A DNA stretch of 64,000 bases from Cellvibrio mixtus subsp. mixtus J3-8 (GCF_000766945.1 NZ_KN266209.1:82471-146470); one strand, 5' to 3'; shown: positions 53,719 to 62,635, counted from the first letter of the stretch. Made by a program: numbers and translations. Notes: a model not told the origin generated them from the letters alone.

Positions 53719-54818
53719 GGTGTTTCTTCCACCTTGATTTGTGAAAACCCGTCCAACTTCAAGCGAATTCGATACTTATTAATCTCCGCGGTTGGCTCTA
53801 CGCGAACCCCCTTCATTCCATCTTGCGAAAGCGCACGAACCAAACTGAGGGTGTCCGGTATTTCACCAGCCACTACGAGGTCAATCTGATCCAGATTACG
53901 CTCCCATGTTTGCAAGCTTAACGGCGGAGCAGGGGGTAAATGCTGATATATTTTCTGATGCGTACCTAACGGATCAGGCATATTGGTCAACTGAACCAGC
54001 TTATTGATTTCCAATTGGGCCGAACGGACAACCGAGCGAGCGGTTAACAGTTCGTTTGCTGACTCGGTTGTAACCGACGTAAGCTGCTGCAATGAATATT
54101 CTTCCCAATACCAACGCGCTACCGCCGTTAGCTGGAGACATGCAATAAATAGACTGAGCGCCGCAAAACCAACAATAATTTGATCCCTGCGCTCAAAAAG
54201 ATGGTGCCATACACTGGTTACAACTTCCGACCAAACTTCTTCAGCAACTTGAGGCTCTTTAACACCTGGCTCAGAAGCATCAGATGATATGCCTTGCGCG
54301 CGAGCAAAACGCTGGATCTGGATTGCAGTCGGCTTATTAACATACCATTGGCTAGCACGCAAAAGCCCCTGATTCCAATAATGGAGATCATAACCATTAT
54401 TGCACTGGAACAAATGAAGGCCGTTCTCGACTGGTTTTTGCCAATAGAGAACTTCGGACAAATAAACAGGCTTATAAATACGGTTGTTTTGCGCTGATTC
54501 ATTTTGACTCAATAAGCGCTGTACTTCAGTGTTGTCCCATAACCATACTTGCGCATCACCTTGCTGCCAAGCTACGCAAAAACCTGGATCCGCCCAAATA
54601 CTCAAACTCTTTATTCGATGCTTTAACGCATTTTCACGCTTGGCTTTAGGTACATTGCCCAGATCAATACAGACATATTGACAATAATCGCGACCAATTA
54701 AAATTTGCGGAATAACATTAAGACTGGAAAGCTGTTGAATTTGCCCTGAAGACACTAACCTTCGATTAACGGAAAAACGGGTGATCAATCGTTTTTGCTG
54801 TACTTGTAGCCAGGTCAT
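53715..54818 (-). CDS. gspL: Type II secretion protein L-like
   Basis: A 367-residue bitopic protein. A cytosolic domain of about 200 residues (ILIGRDYCQYVCIDLGNVPKAKRENALKH and following, including AWQQGDAQVWLWD) resembles the actin-like GspL region that recruits the GspE ATPase; one span follows (IIVGFAALSLFIACLQLTAVA, about 217-237), then a periplasmic ferredoxin-like part. The ATG at 54818 overlaps the end of gspK by 53 bases and lacks a clear ribosome binding site; a GTG at 54755 just after the gspK stop is an alternative giving a slightly shorter protein. Position and topology support the assignment. Confidence 0.83.
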   Translation of the reverse strand: MTWLQVQQKRLITRFSVNRRLVSSGQIQQLSSLNVIPQILIGRDYCQYVCIDLGNVPKAKRENALKHRIKSLSIWADPGFCVAWQQGDAQVWLWDNTEVQRLLSQNESAQNNRIYKPVYLSEVLYWQKPVENGLHLFQCNNGYDLHYWNQGLLRASQWYVNKPTAIQIQRFARAQGISSDASEPGVKEPQVAEEVWSEVVTSVWHHLFERRDQIIVGFAALSLFIACLQLTAVARWYWEEYSLQQLTSVTTESANELLTARSVVRSAQLEINKLVQLTNMPDPLGTHQKIYQHLPPAPPLSLQTWERNLDQIDLVVAGEIPDTLSLVRALSQDGMKGVRVEPTAEINKYRIRLKLDGFSQIKVEETP

Positions 54819-55818
54819 CGGGCAGGTTTACTCGTGTGGTCCAGTTGAAATACCAAGCTTTGGTGCCTGACTCCAAGGGGCGAAATTGTACATCATAAAC
54901 TCTGGCTGTGGTATCGCCCTCATGCCACCACCAAAAACGGAACCCGGCTGTTGGTTGAACGCTAAGGCGCACCTCTTCAGAATCACCAATATATTTGGTG
55001 AGCTGGGTAAAACTGGAAAAAGGTGCTGTGGCACGCTGCGCAAGCAACATTTGCAATTTAACGGGATCATCCAGGATTAAAGCCAACGCATCTGCATGCG
55101 CACTGTTTGCATTTATACCGCCTCCACCTTCGGTGCGAAATATGCGCAGTATCCACGAATCATCCCGATTTTTTAAGAACCAATCCCACTCAAGCACACT
55201 ACGCAATTGCAATGGTGAGCTCAGATAACCATTAAGGGGTGGAGATAAACCCTGCAGGTGATAATCCATGGCTTCAGCACCCAGGCCTTCACGAACATCA
55301 TCGGCATCTTGATAATCAGCCAGAGTATCTTTAAATCGCTCACCCGTCAGGCCACGTCCGTCTATTTTCGCAATGGCATTTAGAATCCCCGGTTCCGATA
55401 AAAATGATAGACCTATGAGTCCACCAAGGTCTTGCACCATAATGCGCAAACCGTCACCTGCATCCAACACACTACCATCCATTGCCATGAACCCTGCACT
55501 GCCAGTAATTATTGTCGGTGCAGCACCAGCCATAAAGTCGTCAAGACTATCAAAACTGAATTTCTGTGCAGATTCAGCTTTATCACCAGGCCAACCAACA
55601 CCTTCATGAGTTTTTGGCCCAGTCAGGTAGGTATAAAGTATCCTGGCAAACATGTCCGTACTTCGCCTGTAAGCTTCAACTTGTTGCTGGCGAAAAGCAG
55701 CTTGTTCACGAACCCGCTCAACCCATATTGCAAATGCACTGGCTGCTAGCACCATAATAACCAGGACCCATAGCACAGACACTAATACAAAGCCTCGCGA
55801 GTAGTATTGGCTCCGCAC
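54766..55818 (-). CDS. gspK: Type II secretion minor pseudopilin K
   Basis: A 350-residue large minor pseudopilin. The prepilin site is YYSRG|FVLVSVLW: after Gly and Phe there is no Glu at position 5, the normal GspK exception. A hydrophobic helix follows (FVLVSVLWVLVIMVLAASAFAIWV) and a large soluble domain with ALAKIDGRGLTGERFKDTLADYQDADDVREGLGAEA, typical of the GspK alpha domain. It caps the pseudopilus tip with GspI and GspJ. Its 3' end overlaps gspL. Confidence 0.93.
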   Translation of the reverse strand: MRSQYYSRGFVLVSVLWVLVIMVLAASAFAIWVERVREQAAFRQQQVEAYRRSTDMFARILYTYLTGPKTHEGVGWPGDKAESAQKFSFDSLDDFMAGAAPTIITGSAGFMAMDGSVLDAGDGLRIMVQDLGGLIGLSFLSEPGILNAIAKIDGRGLTGERFKDTLADYQDADDVREGLGAEAMDYHLQGLSPPLNGYLSSPLQLRSVLEWDWFLKNRDDSWILRIFRTEGGGGINANSAHADALALILDDPVKLQMLLAQRATAPFSSFTQLTKYIGDSEEVRLSVQPTAGFRFWWWHEGDTTARVYDVQFRPLESGTKAWYFNWTTRVNLPDDLATSTAKTIDHPFFR

Positions 55819-56474
55819 TATAAAACCCCCTCAAACGCAGGCGGTGTATACATGGCAGGATTGTTACGAACCGCAATAATCATTTGCACCGGCAACGGAA
55901 TAGAATCAATGTATAAGCTTATTGCTTGCGGCAATACATTTTTTTTGTCGCGTGAAAATATTGATGTTCGCGGTGGAAAACCATTTAGCCACTCACCCTG
56001 ATACAAATAATGCCAGGATGCGTTGACTGTCGCAGGCCACTCCTTGATGGTATACCATTTAAATTCTGTAGCGCTAAGCGGAGCCTCCCCGTAACGCAGC
56101 ATCAGCTTTCCATCTTTACGCTCTAAAATCCAAACAACCTTTACTGGTGTGCCCACAGGTGAGCCAGCCAATGCGCCTAAAGAGATTCCACTAAAAGAGG
56201 CTTCATCACCTGAAAACAACTGGTTTTTACCTAATGCGCCATCTACCCCATTGATCAATCCGTGTATTGATTCACGAATCCAACCTTCAAATAAATCCTG
56301 CTGTTGCATGTGCATTTGGCGTCGCTCGACCGTGGAGTAAGTGCCCGACATATAAATAAATCCCTGCATAAGTAAACTTGCAAGAAGAGACACCAACAAT
56401 ATAACCACCAACATTTCCAAAAGCGAAAATCCCAGCGTACGAGCCGGTTTTCTGTTAGTTGAAAATGACTTCAT
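55818..56474 (-). CDS. gspJ: Type II secretion minor pseudopilin J
   Basis: A 218-residue minor pseudopilin with the leader MKSFSTNRKPARTLG cleaved before FSLLEMLVVILL (Glu at +5 present) and a soluble domain typical of GspJ (RRQMHMQQQDLFEGWIRESI, GKLMLRYGEAPLS). It forms the tip complex with GspI and GspK. Start and end overlap the neighbouring genes by 20 bases and one base, a very compact arrangement. Confidence 0.92.
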   Translation of the reverse strand: MKSFSTNRKPARTLGFSLLEMLVVILLVSLLASLLMQGFIYMSGTYSTVERRQMHMQQQDLFEGWIRESIHGLINGVDGALGKNQLFSGDEASFSGISLGALAGSPVGTPVKVVWILERKDGKLMLRYGEAPLSATEFKWYTIKEWPATVNASWHYLYQGEWLNGFPPRTSIFSRDKKNVLPQAISLYIDSIPLPVQMIIAVRNNPAMYTPPAFEGVL

Positions 56475-56877
56475 CGATATTCCGCACTTTTTTTATGCCT
56501 ATTAGCGACATATTAAAACGATAAAACGTTTTACCAGCACGACTCAAGACAACTGTTGAGGGATAAATTGCAGCTTGATTTATCGTTTTCTGGTTGACCT
56601 CATCAAGCACATCACCCGCAAATTGCGCTTCTGCTGTTTGCCAATCAATTATCAAATCCCCAAGTTGCATATGACCGCTTGGATTGACTTCCGGATCAAT
56701 TGTGCCCATAAATTCAATAGCACTTTCTATAGCGGAAGATCGCTGTGCGATTTCATCGGCACGAGTCAGGGTAATCATATTGGTATTAACCCAGCTATAA
56801 AGCGCTGTTGCACCTATAGCAAAAATCGCCATGGCAACAACAGCCTCCAGCAGAGTAAAGCCGCGCTGCCTAGTCAT
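56455..56877 (-). CDS. gspI: Type II secretion minor pseudopilin I
   Basis: A 140-residue minor pseudopilin. The leader MTRQRG is cleaved before FTLLEAVVAMAIFAIGATALYSWV; Glu +5 is present. The pattern of small residues in the N-terminal helix and the following SSAIESAIEFMGTIDP fits GspI. It starts the tip heterotrimer. The gene overlaps gspH by eight bases. Confidence 0.92.
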   Translation of the reverse strand: MTRQRGFTLLEAVVAMAIFAIGATALYSWVNTNMITLTRADEIAQRSSAIESAIEFMGTIDPEVNPSGHMQLGDLIIDWQTAEAQFAGDVLDEVNQKTINQAAIYPSTVVLSRAGKTFYRFNMSLIGIKKVRNIDEVIFN

Positions 56878-57277
56878 TAGCTATTACTCGACAATCCGGG
56901 CTGCGCATTGTTATGCGATAGGATTGAGTCCCTTTTATTACATTCAGGGTCACTGCTGCCGGGCAAAATCCGGATGAAGTGATCAATAGCGGAGAATCAA
57001 ATTGCAAACTTACGTTCAGTGCATCAAGCCGCTGAACAAATTGCGATGGGAGTTGTGCCGCATCTGCCGGGTAAGCTGAAAAAAGAACAGGGTGTCCATG
57101 ATTTCGAACATTTAACGCCAGACTATTAAGCACCGTCACTAATTCGTTGCGATCCAGTGAGGTCCTCATACCGTCATACATTTTTTGCAGCCCCGGCAAA
57201 GCAAGCGAAGTAATAATCCCCATTATTACCAGCACCACGATCATTTCAAGCAGTGTAAATCCCCGGCTGGAATGCAT
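56870..57277 (-). CDS. gspH: Type II secretion minor pseudopilin H
   Basis: A 135-residue minor pseudopilin with leader MHSSRG cleaved before FTLLEMIVVLVIMGIITSLALPGL (Glu +5 present), followed by a short beta domain (FVQRLDALNVSLQFDSPLLIT). The order G-H-I-J-K and size favour GspH. It starts one base after the gspG stop. It links the tip complex to the GspG shaft. Confidence 0.9.
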   Translation of the reverse strand: MHSSRGFTLLEMIVVLVIMGIITSLALPGLQKMYDGMRTSLDRNELVTVLNSLALNVRNHGHPVLFSAYPADAAQLPSQFVQRLDALNVSLQFDSPLLITSSGFCPAAVTLNVIKGTQSYRITMRSPDCRVIAND

Positions 57278-57278
57278 T

Positions 57279-57737
57279 TTAACGAGCAGGTAAATAACCT
57301 AAATCCTGGTTATCGCCCTCCCCCCCCTCTTTCCCATCTGCTCCGAGTGAATAAAGACTAAATGGCTCAAATTCGCTTGCAACAGAGGAATAAACATAAT
57401 CACGCTTCCAGGGATCGAGTGGAACCCCTCCATCTATGTAAGGCCCTTTCCAAAACTGTGCAACGTTATCATCAGCAGGTTTTGACATTAGAATTTTCAA
57501 GCCCTCTTCTTGCGTAGGCAAACGGCCAATATCCAGACGCAATGTGTGCAACGCCCCACGAATCATTTTGACTTGTGTTTCAGCGGTCTGGATTTTTGCC
57601 TTATCCGCTTGCTTGAAAAGATTGGGACCTACCAAGCCAGCAAGAAGACCAATAATGACCAGCACGACTATCATCTCTAACAATGTAAAGCCTTGTTGAA
57701 CATTGGATGTACATTTATAGCACTGCCAGAATCTCAT
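57279..57737 (-). CDS. gspG: Type II secretion major pseudopilin G
   Basis: A 152-residue major pseudopilin. The leader MRFWQCYKCTSNVQQG precedes FTLLEMIVVLVIIGLLAGLVGPNLF; the soluble part shows the GspG-specific block KIQTAETQVKMIRGALHTLRLDIGRLPTQEEGL, then PYIDGGVPLDPWKRDYVY and the calcium-site loop with EFEPFSLYSLGADGKEGGEGDNQD. A GTG start at 57782 within gspF is possible but gives an unusually long leader; the ATG at 57737 is chosen, although neither has a strong ribosome binding site. It forms the pseudopilus shaft. Confidence 0.95.
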   Translation of the reverse strand: MRFWQCYKCTSNVQQGFTLLEMIVVLVIIGLLAGLVGPNLFKQADKAKIQTAETQVKMIRGALHTLRLDIGRLPTQEEGLKILMSKPADDNVAQFWKGPYIDGGVPLDPWKRDYVYSSVASEFEPFSLYSLGADGKEGGEGDNQDLGYLPAR

Positions 57738-57759
57738 AAGATTGTGATACTCATTTAAA

Positions 57760-58965
57760 TTAAAGAGGGATGTCGTTAGCACTGGTTATTGCCAGCATAA
57801 TACCAACGATGATAGTTCCTATAACTACACCGATTGTCAGGATCGCGATGGGCTCAATCAAGATGAGGGCTTTTTTCATACGTTGCTGCCCCTGTATCGT
57901 ATAAAGATTTGACAGGGCATTCAACATTTCTTCCAGCTTTCCGGCCCGCTCACCCACTCGAATAAGATTATACCCTGTGGCAGTCAAGCATTGATTAGCC
58001 TCAAGCGCCACGGAAAGGGACTCACCGCCCCTTACCGCGTTTTTGACTTTGATCATATTATGCTTTCGTGATGGCATACGCACCGATTCTGCCGCCAATT
58101 CGAGAGCGGTAATTAACTCTACCCGATTGCGCACCAACGACGATAATACCTTGGACCAGGCAGCCACATCAGCCTGCGAAATCCATTCACCAACAACAGG
58201 TAGGCTCTCTATTTTTTCTAACAGTTGCACCTTGATACCCGGTTGAGACCAACAAAAAAACAGCACTGCCGGTGGGACCAATAACAGCAGAATCAATAAT
58301 AAAAAGTTTTCATTTGCCCATTTGCCTGAACTTAAAACAGCCCAAGCGAGAAACGGTAAACGATCAGACTGCTCCAATAAATTAGTGAAGCTGGGCACTA
58401 CATAGACAAACATCAGGAGGACTGCGGAAATACCTGATATCACCAAAATGCCGGGATAAATAAGTGCATTTCTGGTTTCATTTTTGATTGTTAATTCATA
58501 TTGCATCTGAACACATGCATCACTCAGCGCCTGGCCAAGCTGGCCGGTCATCTCACCGGCGCGAATCAAATAGTTTACATAATTAGGTAGAGGTAATTGA
58601 GAGGCATCCATCGCCTGTTCAAAACTGCCTCCATGACGCAATGTTTTTGCGGCCAACTTAAACGCGTAACGTAATTTCGGATGGGCAGATGAGGTAGCTT
58701 GGGCACCTACGGCTTCTACTGCACTCACACCCGAATTTAACATTGCTGCCAATTCATAAAGGGCAGTGATAATGGACTCCGTAGTCAAACGCTGACGACT
58801 GCGCTGGTCTTCATCCTGCACAGGCTGAGCTAGCTCAATATCAGTGACCGTGAGCTGCTGCTGCAATAGTTGTGCAACCACCTCCCGCTGCGAGTGAGCA
58901 CTCATTTCTCCATGAATTGTTTTTCCTTGCTGGTCGATAGCCTGATATTTAAAGTGCTGCGTCAT
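57760..58965 (-). CDS. gspF: Type II secretion inner-membrane platform protein F
   Basis: A 401-residue polytopic protein with two repeated GspF domains and three spans (about 165-190, 215-240, 370-395). Family motifs: FKYQAIDQQGKTIHGEM at the start, RAGEMTGQLGQALSDAC in the first and RVGERAGKLEEMLNALS in the second domain. It overlaps gspE by four bases (ATGA). It couples GspE ATPase motion to pseudopilus growth. Confidence 0.96.
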   Translation of the reverse strand: MTQHFKYQAIDQQGKTIHGEMSAHSQREVVAQLLQQQLTVTDIELAQPVQDEDQRSRQRLTTESIITALYELAAMLNSGVSAVEAVGAQATSSAHPKLRYAFKLAAKTLRHGGSFEQAMDASQLPLPNYVNYLIRAGEMTGQLGQALSDACVQMQYELTIKNETRNALIYPGILVISGISAVLLMFVYVVPSFTNLLEQSDRLPFLAWAVLSSGKWANENFLLLILLLLVPPAVLFFCWSQPGIKVQLLEKIESLPVVGEWISQADVAAWSKVLSSLVRNRVELITALELAAESVRMPSRKHNMIKVKNAVRGGESLSVALEANQCLTATGYNLIRVGERAGKLEEMLNALSNLYTIQGQQRMKKALILIEPIAILTIGVVIGTIIVGIMLAITSANDIPL

Positions 58966-60716
58966 GTATGCAAGCTCGTTACTCTATGTACTTCTTCAAC
59001 ACTGGTTAAACCTAACCATGCTTTTATTAATCCATCTGTCGTTAAATCGCGATAACCCTCGATACGCGCCTGCCTCTGAAGCTCGGATAACGAAGCCCTT
59101 GCAAGAACCTGATCGCGGATTGAATCGCCAACACCAACCAATTCATATATTCCTAGCCGCCCCCTATAACCGGTATTTTGGCATTTAGGGCAGCCCACAG
59201 CTTTGCGCCAATTAGACTGCTGGCCAGCAAAAAGTTTCTCAACAAATGGAGCTACACGCTGCTCAATTGAATTGATAGCTCCAGCAGGAGCGCTACAACT
59301 GCACAACCGGCGAACCAGGCGTTGCGCCTGTACAGCAATAACAGGAGTTGCCACCAGAAAAGGCTCCACCCCCATATCAACAAGCCGCGTGAAGGCGCTC
59401 ATCGCATCATTAGTATGGAGGGTCGACAAAACCAGGTGACCAGTTAATGCTGCTTGAACAGCTATCTCTGCCGTTTCCAAATCACGGATTTCGCCAATCA
59501 TTATTACATCGGGATCTTGCCGGAGTATTGAACGTAATGCGGCAGCGAAGGTTAACCCTATGTCACTGTGCACTTGGACCTGTGTGATATGAGGCAGACG
59601 GAATTCAACTGGATCCTCCACCGTGATAATTTTCCGTACTCCATCATTTGACTCATCCAACGCCGAGTAAAGCGTGGTTGATTTACCTGAGCCGGTGGGC
59701 CCGGTTACCAGCACAATGCCATGCGGCTGCTGGACCCAATCGCGTAGTAAGGCAAGGTGATCGCTCAAGAAACCCAATCTTTCCAGCATTAACTCCTGGC
59801 GCTCTTTGGGCAACAAGCGCATTACTATCGACTCACCGTTTACGCCTGGCAAAGACGAAACACGAATATCCAACTCCTGACCATTAATTCTCATCCCTAT
59901 GCGACCGTCCTGAGGTAACCGTCGTTCCGCAATGTCAATGCCCGACACCAGCTTCAGTCGGGAGGCAACAGCGTAGTATCGCTGCTTGGGAAGTGTTCGT
60001 CTGGTAAACATAACGCCATCAATACGATAACGAACATCAAAGGTATCTGCTTCCGGTTCTATATGAATATCTGATGCACGCTCTTCCATCGCTTGGGAAA
60101 TAATATTGTTCACCAACTCAATAACCGGCGCTTCTTCGGCCATTTCCCGTAAGTGCTGGATGTCACCATCCATACTGGCGTCATCTATACCTAATTCCTT
60201 TTGCCGCGCGCGCAAAGTATTTAGAAAAGAATCCAAAACCTGCGCACGGGCCAAGCAATAAATAAGGGGCAGTGAGCTTTTACGACACAGAGCCTCATCT
60301 AGCAATATTGATAGCGGGTCCCGGGCCAAACACATCAATCCATCAGCTTGAAACCAAACGATAGCCTCCATTTGCAACAACCAGTCAACATTCAATTCCA
60401 ACTGATCGATCGCCTCAAAAACCTGTTCATTAGAGGGGATTTCAATATCCTGTCCAACTACATCCAGTCCAAGCTGTAAGGATAACGCATGTAGCAAATT
60501 AGCCTCGGAAACACTGCCTGCGCGCATGAGCACGGCCCCCAACCGACCGCCAACCTGTTGCTGAACAACAAGCGCCTTTTCCAAATCCCGGGTCTGTATA
60601 AAATTCAGCCGCAAAAGAATTTGACCGATCGGTAAGAGCGTCAGATTTTCATCCAGCTCCATTGTTTCACCCGGCACAGGAAAGTCTCTCACTCTATTAA
60701 CCTCGTTAGATAACAT
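58962..60716 (-). CDS. gspE: Type II secretion ATPase E
   Basis: A 584-residue secretion ATPase, longer than the usual 500 because of an extra N-terminal MshEN-like domain (LGQILLRLNFIQTRDLEKALVVQQQVGGRLGAVLM type). The core has the Asp box DIHIEPEADTFDVRYRIDG, Walker A GPTGSGKS (about 338-345), Walker B and His box (IMIGEIRD, LSTLHTNDA), and a zinc-binding tetracysteine region (CSC near 471 and CPKC near 509). The ATG at 60716 overlaps the wzm stop by 11 bases; the frame extends to 60758, and an ATG at 60662 is a third candidate. It is the first gsp gene and appears translationally linked to wzm. Confidence 0.95.
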   Translation of the reverse strand: MLSNEVNRVRDFPVPGETMELDENLTLLPIGQILLRLNFIQTRDLEKALVVQQQVGGRLGAVLMRAGSVSEANLLHALSLQLGLDVVGQDIEIPSNEQVFEAIDQLELNVDWLLQMEAIVWFQADGLMCLARDPLSILLDEALCRKSSLPLIYCLARAQVLDSFLNTLRARQKELGIDDASMDGDIQHLREMAEEAPVIELVNNIISQAMEERASDIHIEPEADTFDVRYRIDGVMFTRRTLPKQRYYAVASRLKLVSGIDIAERRLPQDGRIGMRINGQELDIRVSSLPGVNGESIVMRLLPKERQELMLERLGFLSDHLALLRDWVQQPHGIVLVTGPTGSGKSTTLYSALDESNDGVRKIITVEDPVEFRLPHITQVQVHSDIGLTFAAALRSILRQDPDVIMIGEIRDLETAEIAVQAALTGHLVLSTLHTNDAMSAFTRLVDMGVEPFLVATPVIAVQAQRLVRRLCSCSAPAGAINSIEQRVAPFVEKLFAGQQSNWRKAVGCPKCQNTGYRGRLGIYELVGVGDSIRDQVLARASLSELQRQARIEGYRDLTTDGLIKAWLGLTSVEEVHRVTSLHT

Positions 60717-61572
60717 CAGCAAAAGCCGGCTTAGAACGCTGGAAACAATAAAATCCAACTAACGCAATAACAAATGAAATCACCGAATATTCCGCCAGAA
60801 GCATCCAATCAGGATACTTGCCTTCAAAAATAATGATGCGAGCTTGCTCAATAACTACAACCAAAGGGTTAACAAAATTAAGAAACTGCATTGATTCAGG
60901 AAGTCTATCCATAGGATAAAAAACCGGACTTAAAAACAATGTTACAGTGGCCATGAATTGCATCAGTTGCCTTAGATCACGCAAAAAAACACCTAGCGCA
61001 CTCAGCACCCACATAATGCCTAACGTTGTTATAAAAAAAGGTATATAAACAACTGGCAAAAATAACCATTTCCAATACACAGTATGGTCAACTAGACCAA
61101 AAACAATTATCAATATCAGCGTGCTAATAAGTAGTTGAACAATTGCGGCTAACAATGTAACGACAGGAAGAATCTCCAGAGGAAAGACAATTTTTTTTAC
61201 ATAATTGGGATTTATTAACATCAGCTCCGGAGCACGCGAAATACAGTCCGCAAAAAACTGATGCAATATTAGCCCTGAAAAAATGACAAGAGCAAAGCTG
61301 GTTAACCCATCTCCGGCGTTTCCCACGCTCCACTTCGCCTGCAAAATTTCTCCAAAAAAAAATGCGTATACTGCTAATAACACGAGGGGGGAAATTATTA
61401 ACCACAAACGTCCGAACAAAGACCCGGTAAAACGGGTTGTCAATTCCCGACTAGCCAATAAAATCGTAATGCTACGGTGTACCCATAAGCTTCTAAATAA
61501 TAACATTGGTAACTTTAACAAGGTAAATACGACCTGGATCAGACCCAAATAAGGCTGGAAAATAATGAACAT
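60706..61572 (-). CDS. wzm: ABC-type polysaccharide exporter permease
   Basis: A 288-residue ABC-2 type permease with six membrane spans, the Wzm/KpsM type. The cytosolic N-terminal region VHRSITILLASRELTTRFTGSLFGRLWLIISPL is the canonical start of the family, and the later block LRDLRQLMQFMATVTLFLSPVFYPMDRLPESMQFLNFVNPLVVVIEQAR is highly characteristic. It exports the finished lipid-linked polysaccharide with Wzt, encoded at 46334. The ATG at 61572 is used; an ATG 22 codons later is an alternative. It heads the run that continues with gspE, and an attenuator-like hairpin lies in its leader. Confidence 0.93.
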   Translation of the reverse strand: MFIIFQPYLGLIQVVFTLLKLPMLLFRSLWVHRSITILLASRELTTRFTGSLFGRLWLIISPLVLLAVYAFFFGEILQAKWSVGNAGDGLTSFALVIFSGLILHQFFADCISRAPELMLINPNYVKKIVFPLEILPVVTLLAAIVQLLISTLILIIVFGLVDHTVYWKWLFLPVVYIPFFITTLGIMWVLSALGVFLRDLRQLMQFMATVTLFLSPVFYPMDRLPESMQFLNFVNPLVVVIEQARIIIFEGKYPDWMLLAEYSVISFVIALVGFYCFQRSKPAFADVI

Positions 61573-61620
61573 ATAACCGATAGTATTTAGCTACTACACA
61601 TACATCGGTCTCTGTCTACC

Positions 61621-61643
61621 AAAAAAAGGGCTAATTTTAGCCC
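61621..61643 (-). terminator. Terminator-like hairpin in the leader of wzm
   Basis: On the minus strand GGGCTAA and TTAGCCC (61637-61643 with 61628-61634) form a seven-base-pair stem with a two-base centre, followed by seven T (61621-61627). It stands 49 bases upstream of the wzm start and 28 bases from the divergent start at 61671. It could attenuate transcription of the wzm-gsp operon or block antisense transcription from the divergent gene. Confidence 0.6.
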
Positions 61644-61670
61644 AGAACCCACACAAACAACAGTGAGAGC

Positions 61671-62546
61671 ATGCCCCCCATCGCAACCATTATCGTCAAC
61701 TACAACGCCGGTCCGGTGTTGGTGGAATGCATCAGCGCGGTTATTGAGCAGGCCAGCGAAGTGATTCTGGTCGATAACGCCTCGCATGACCAAAGCCTGG
61801 CATTGGTAGAAGCAAGGTTTGTCAGTGACACACGCGTAACGATCATTCGTAATGACACCAATCTGGGTTTCGCTGCCGCCTGTAACATCGGCGCGCGTGC
61901 CGCCGGTCAGCCATTTCTGTTTTTCCTGAATCCGGATTGCATTTGCGGGCCGGACAGTTTGACCCGGCTCTATCACACATTGCTGCAAAACCCCAAAGCC
62001 GGTATGGCCGGTGGATTATTGCTAAATCCGGATGGAACTGAACAAGCAGGCGGGCGCCGCCTCACACCTACGCCAGGGCGGACACTGGTGCGCAGCTTTG
62101 GCCTGCAGCGCCTGGCCAGGCACTGGCCGGACCTGTTGGTGGATTTCAATTTACACCGGCAGCCGCTGCCATCAGCACCGATTTCCATCGAGGCGATTTC
62201 CGGGGCGTGCATGCTGGTAAAACCGGAAGCACTCGCGCAAATCGGTTTATGGGATGAAGGCTATTTCCTCCACTGCGAAGACCTGGATTGGTGCCTGCGC
62301 TTTACCCGCGCCGGCTGGGACATCCTATTTGTGCCCGATGCCCCGTTCAGCCACGCCCAGGGCACCTGCAGTAAAAGCCGCCCGCTGTTTGTGGAATGGC
62401 ATAAACACAAAGGCATGAGCCGCTTTTACCGCAAGTTTTTCCGCACGGATTATCCACTGCCCCTGTTATGGTTGGTTCTGGCAGCAATCTGGGTGAGATT
62501 CGGAGCGATTTGTGCGCTACAGTCATTGAGATCGACAAATCGGTAA
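61671..62546 (+). CDS. Rhamnosyltransferase-like GT2 enzyme
   Basis: A 291-residue GT2 enzyme of the WbbL/RfbF group. Motifs: IATIIVNYNAGPVLVECI, VILVDNASHDQSLALV, TNLGFAAACNIGARAA, FLFFLNPDCICGPD (DXD region), ISGACMLVKPEALAQIGLWDEGYFLHCEDLDWCLR with the catalytic acid pattern E-D. A C-terminal hydrophobic tail (LLWLVLAAIWVRFGAI) may touch the membrane. dTDP-rhamnose made by the rml genes is a plausible donor. It is divergent from wzm and codes on the strand opposite to the rest of the O-antigen genes. Its base composition appears richer in G+C than the rml region. Confidence 0.88.
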   Translation: MPPIATIIVNYNAGPVLVECISAVIEQASEVILVDNASHDQSLALVEARFVSDTRVTIIRNDTNLGFAAACNIGARAAGQPFLFFLNPDCICGPDSLTRLYHTLLQNPKAGMAGGLLLNPDGTEQAGGRRLTPTPGRTLVRSFGLQRLARHWPDLLVDFNLHRQPLPSAPISIEAISGACMLVKPEALAQIGLWDEGYFLHCEDLDWCLRFTRAGWDILFVPDAPFSHAQGTCSKSRPLFVEWHKHKGMSRFYRKFFRTDYPLPLLWLVLAAIWVRFGAICALQSLRSTNR

Positions 62547-62635
62547 TAGGCCGCAACTTCGTTATTCTGTTTGTGGAAAATCTGATTTATTCAGCAATAC
62601 TAAACACAGTTTTCCGTAAATACCGACCTCGCCAA

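Noticed and set aside
57314..57327. A C-rich run in gspG was considered as a second phase-variation tract.
   Set aside because: The longest uninterrupted run is about seven to eight C, interrupted by T, and encodes ordinary Gly-Glu-Gly residues; too short for confidence.
61573..61620. A GTAGTAGCTA sequence in the wzm leader was considered as an ops element for RfaH.
   Set aside because: It matches only about 6 of 11 positions of the known element and has no clear flanking hairpin of the right type.
62468..62635. Longer N-terminus of the diguanylate cyclase, overlapping the glycosyltransferase gene.
   Set aside because: The ATG at 62636 gives a normal N-terminal membrane anchor, and the added residues overlap another coding frame.
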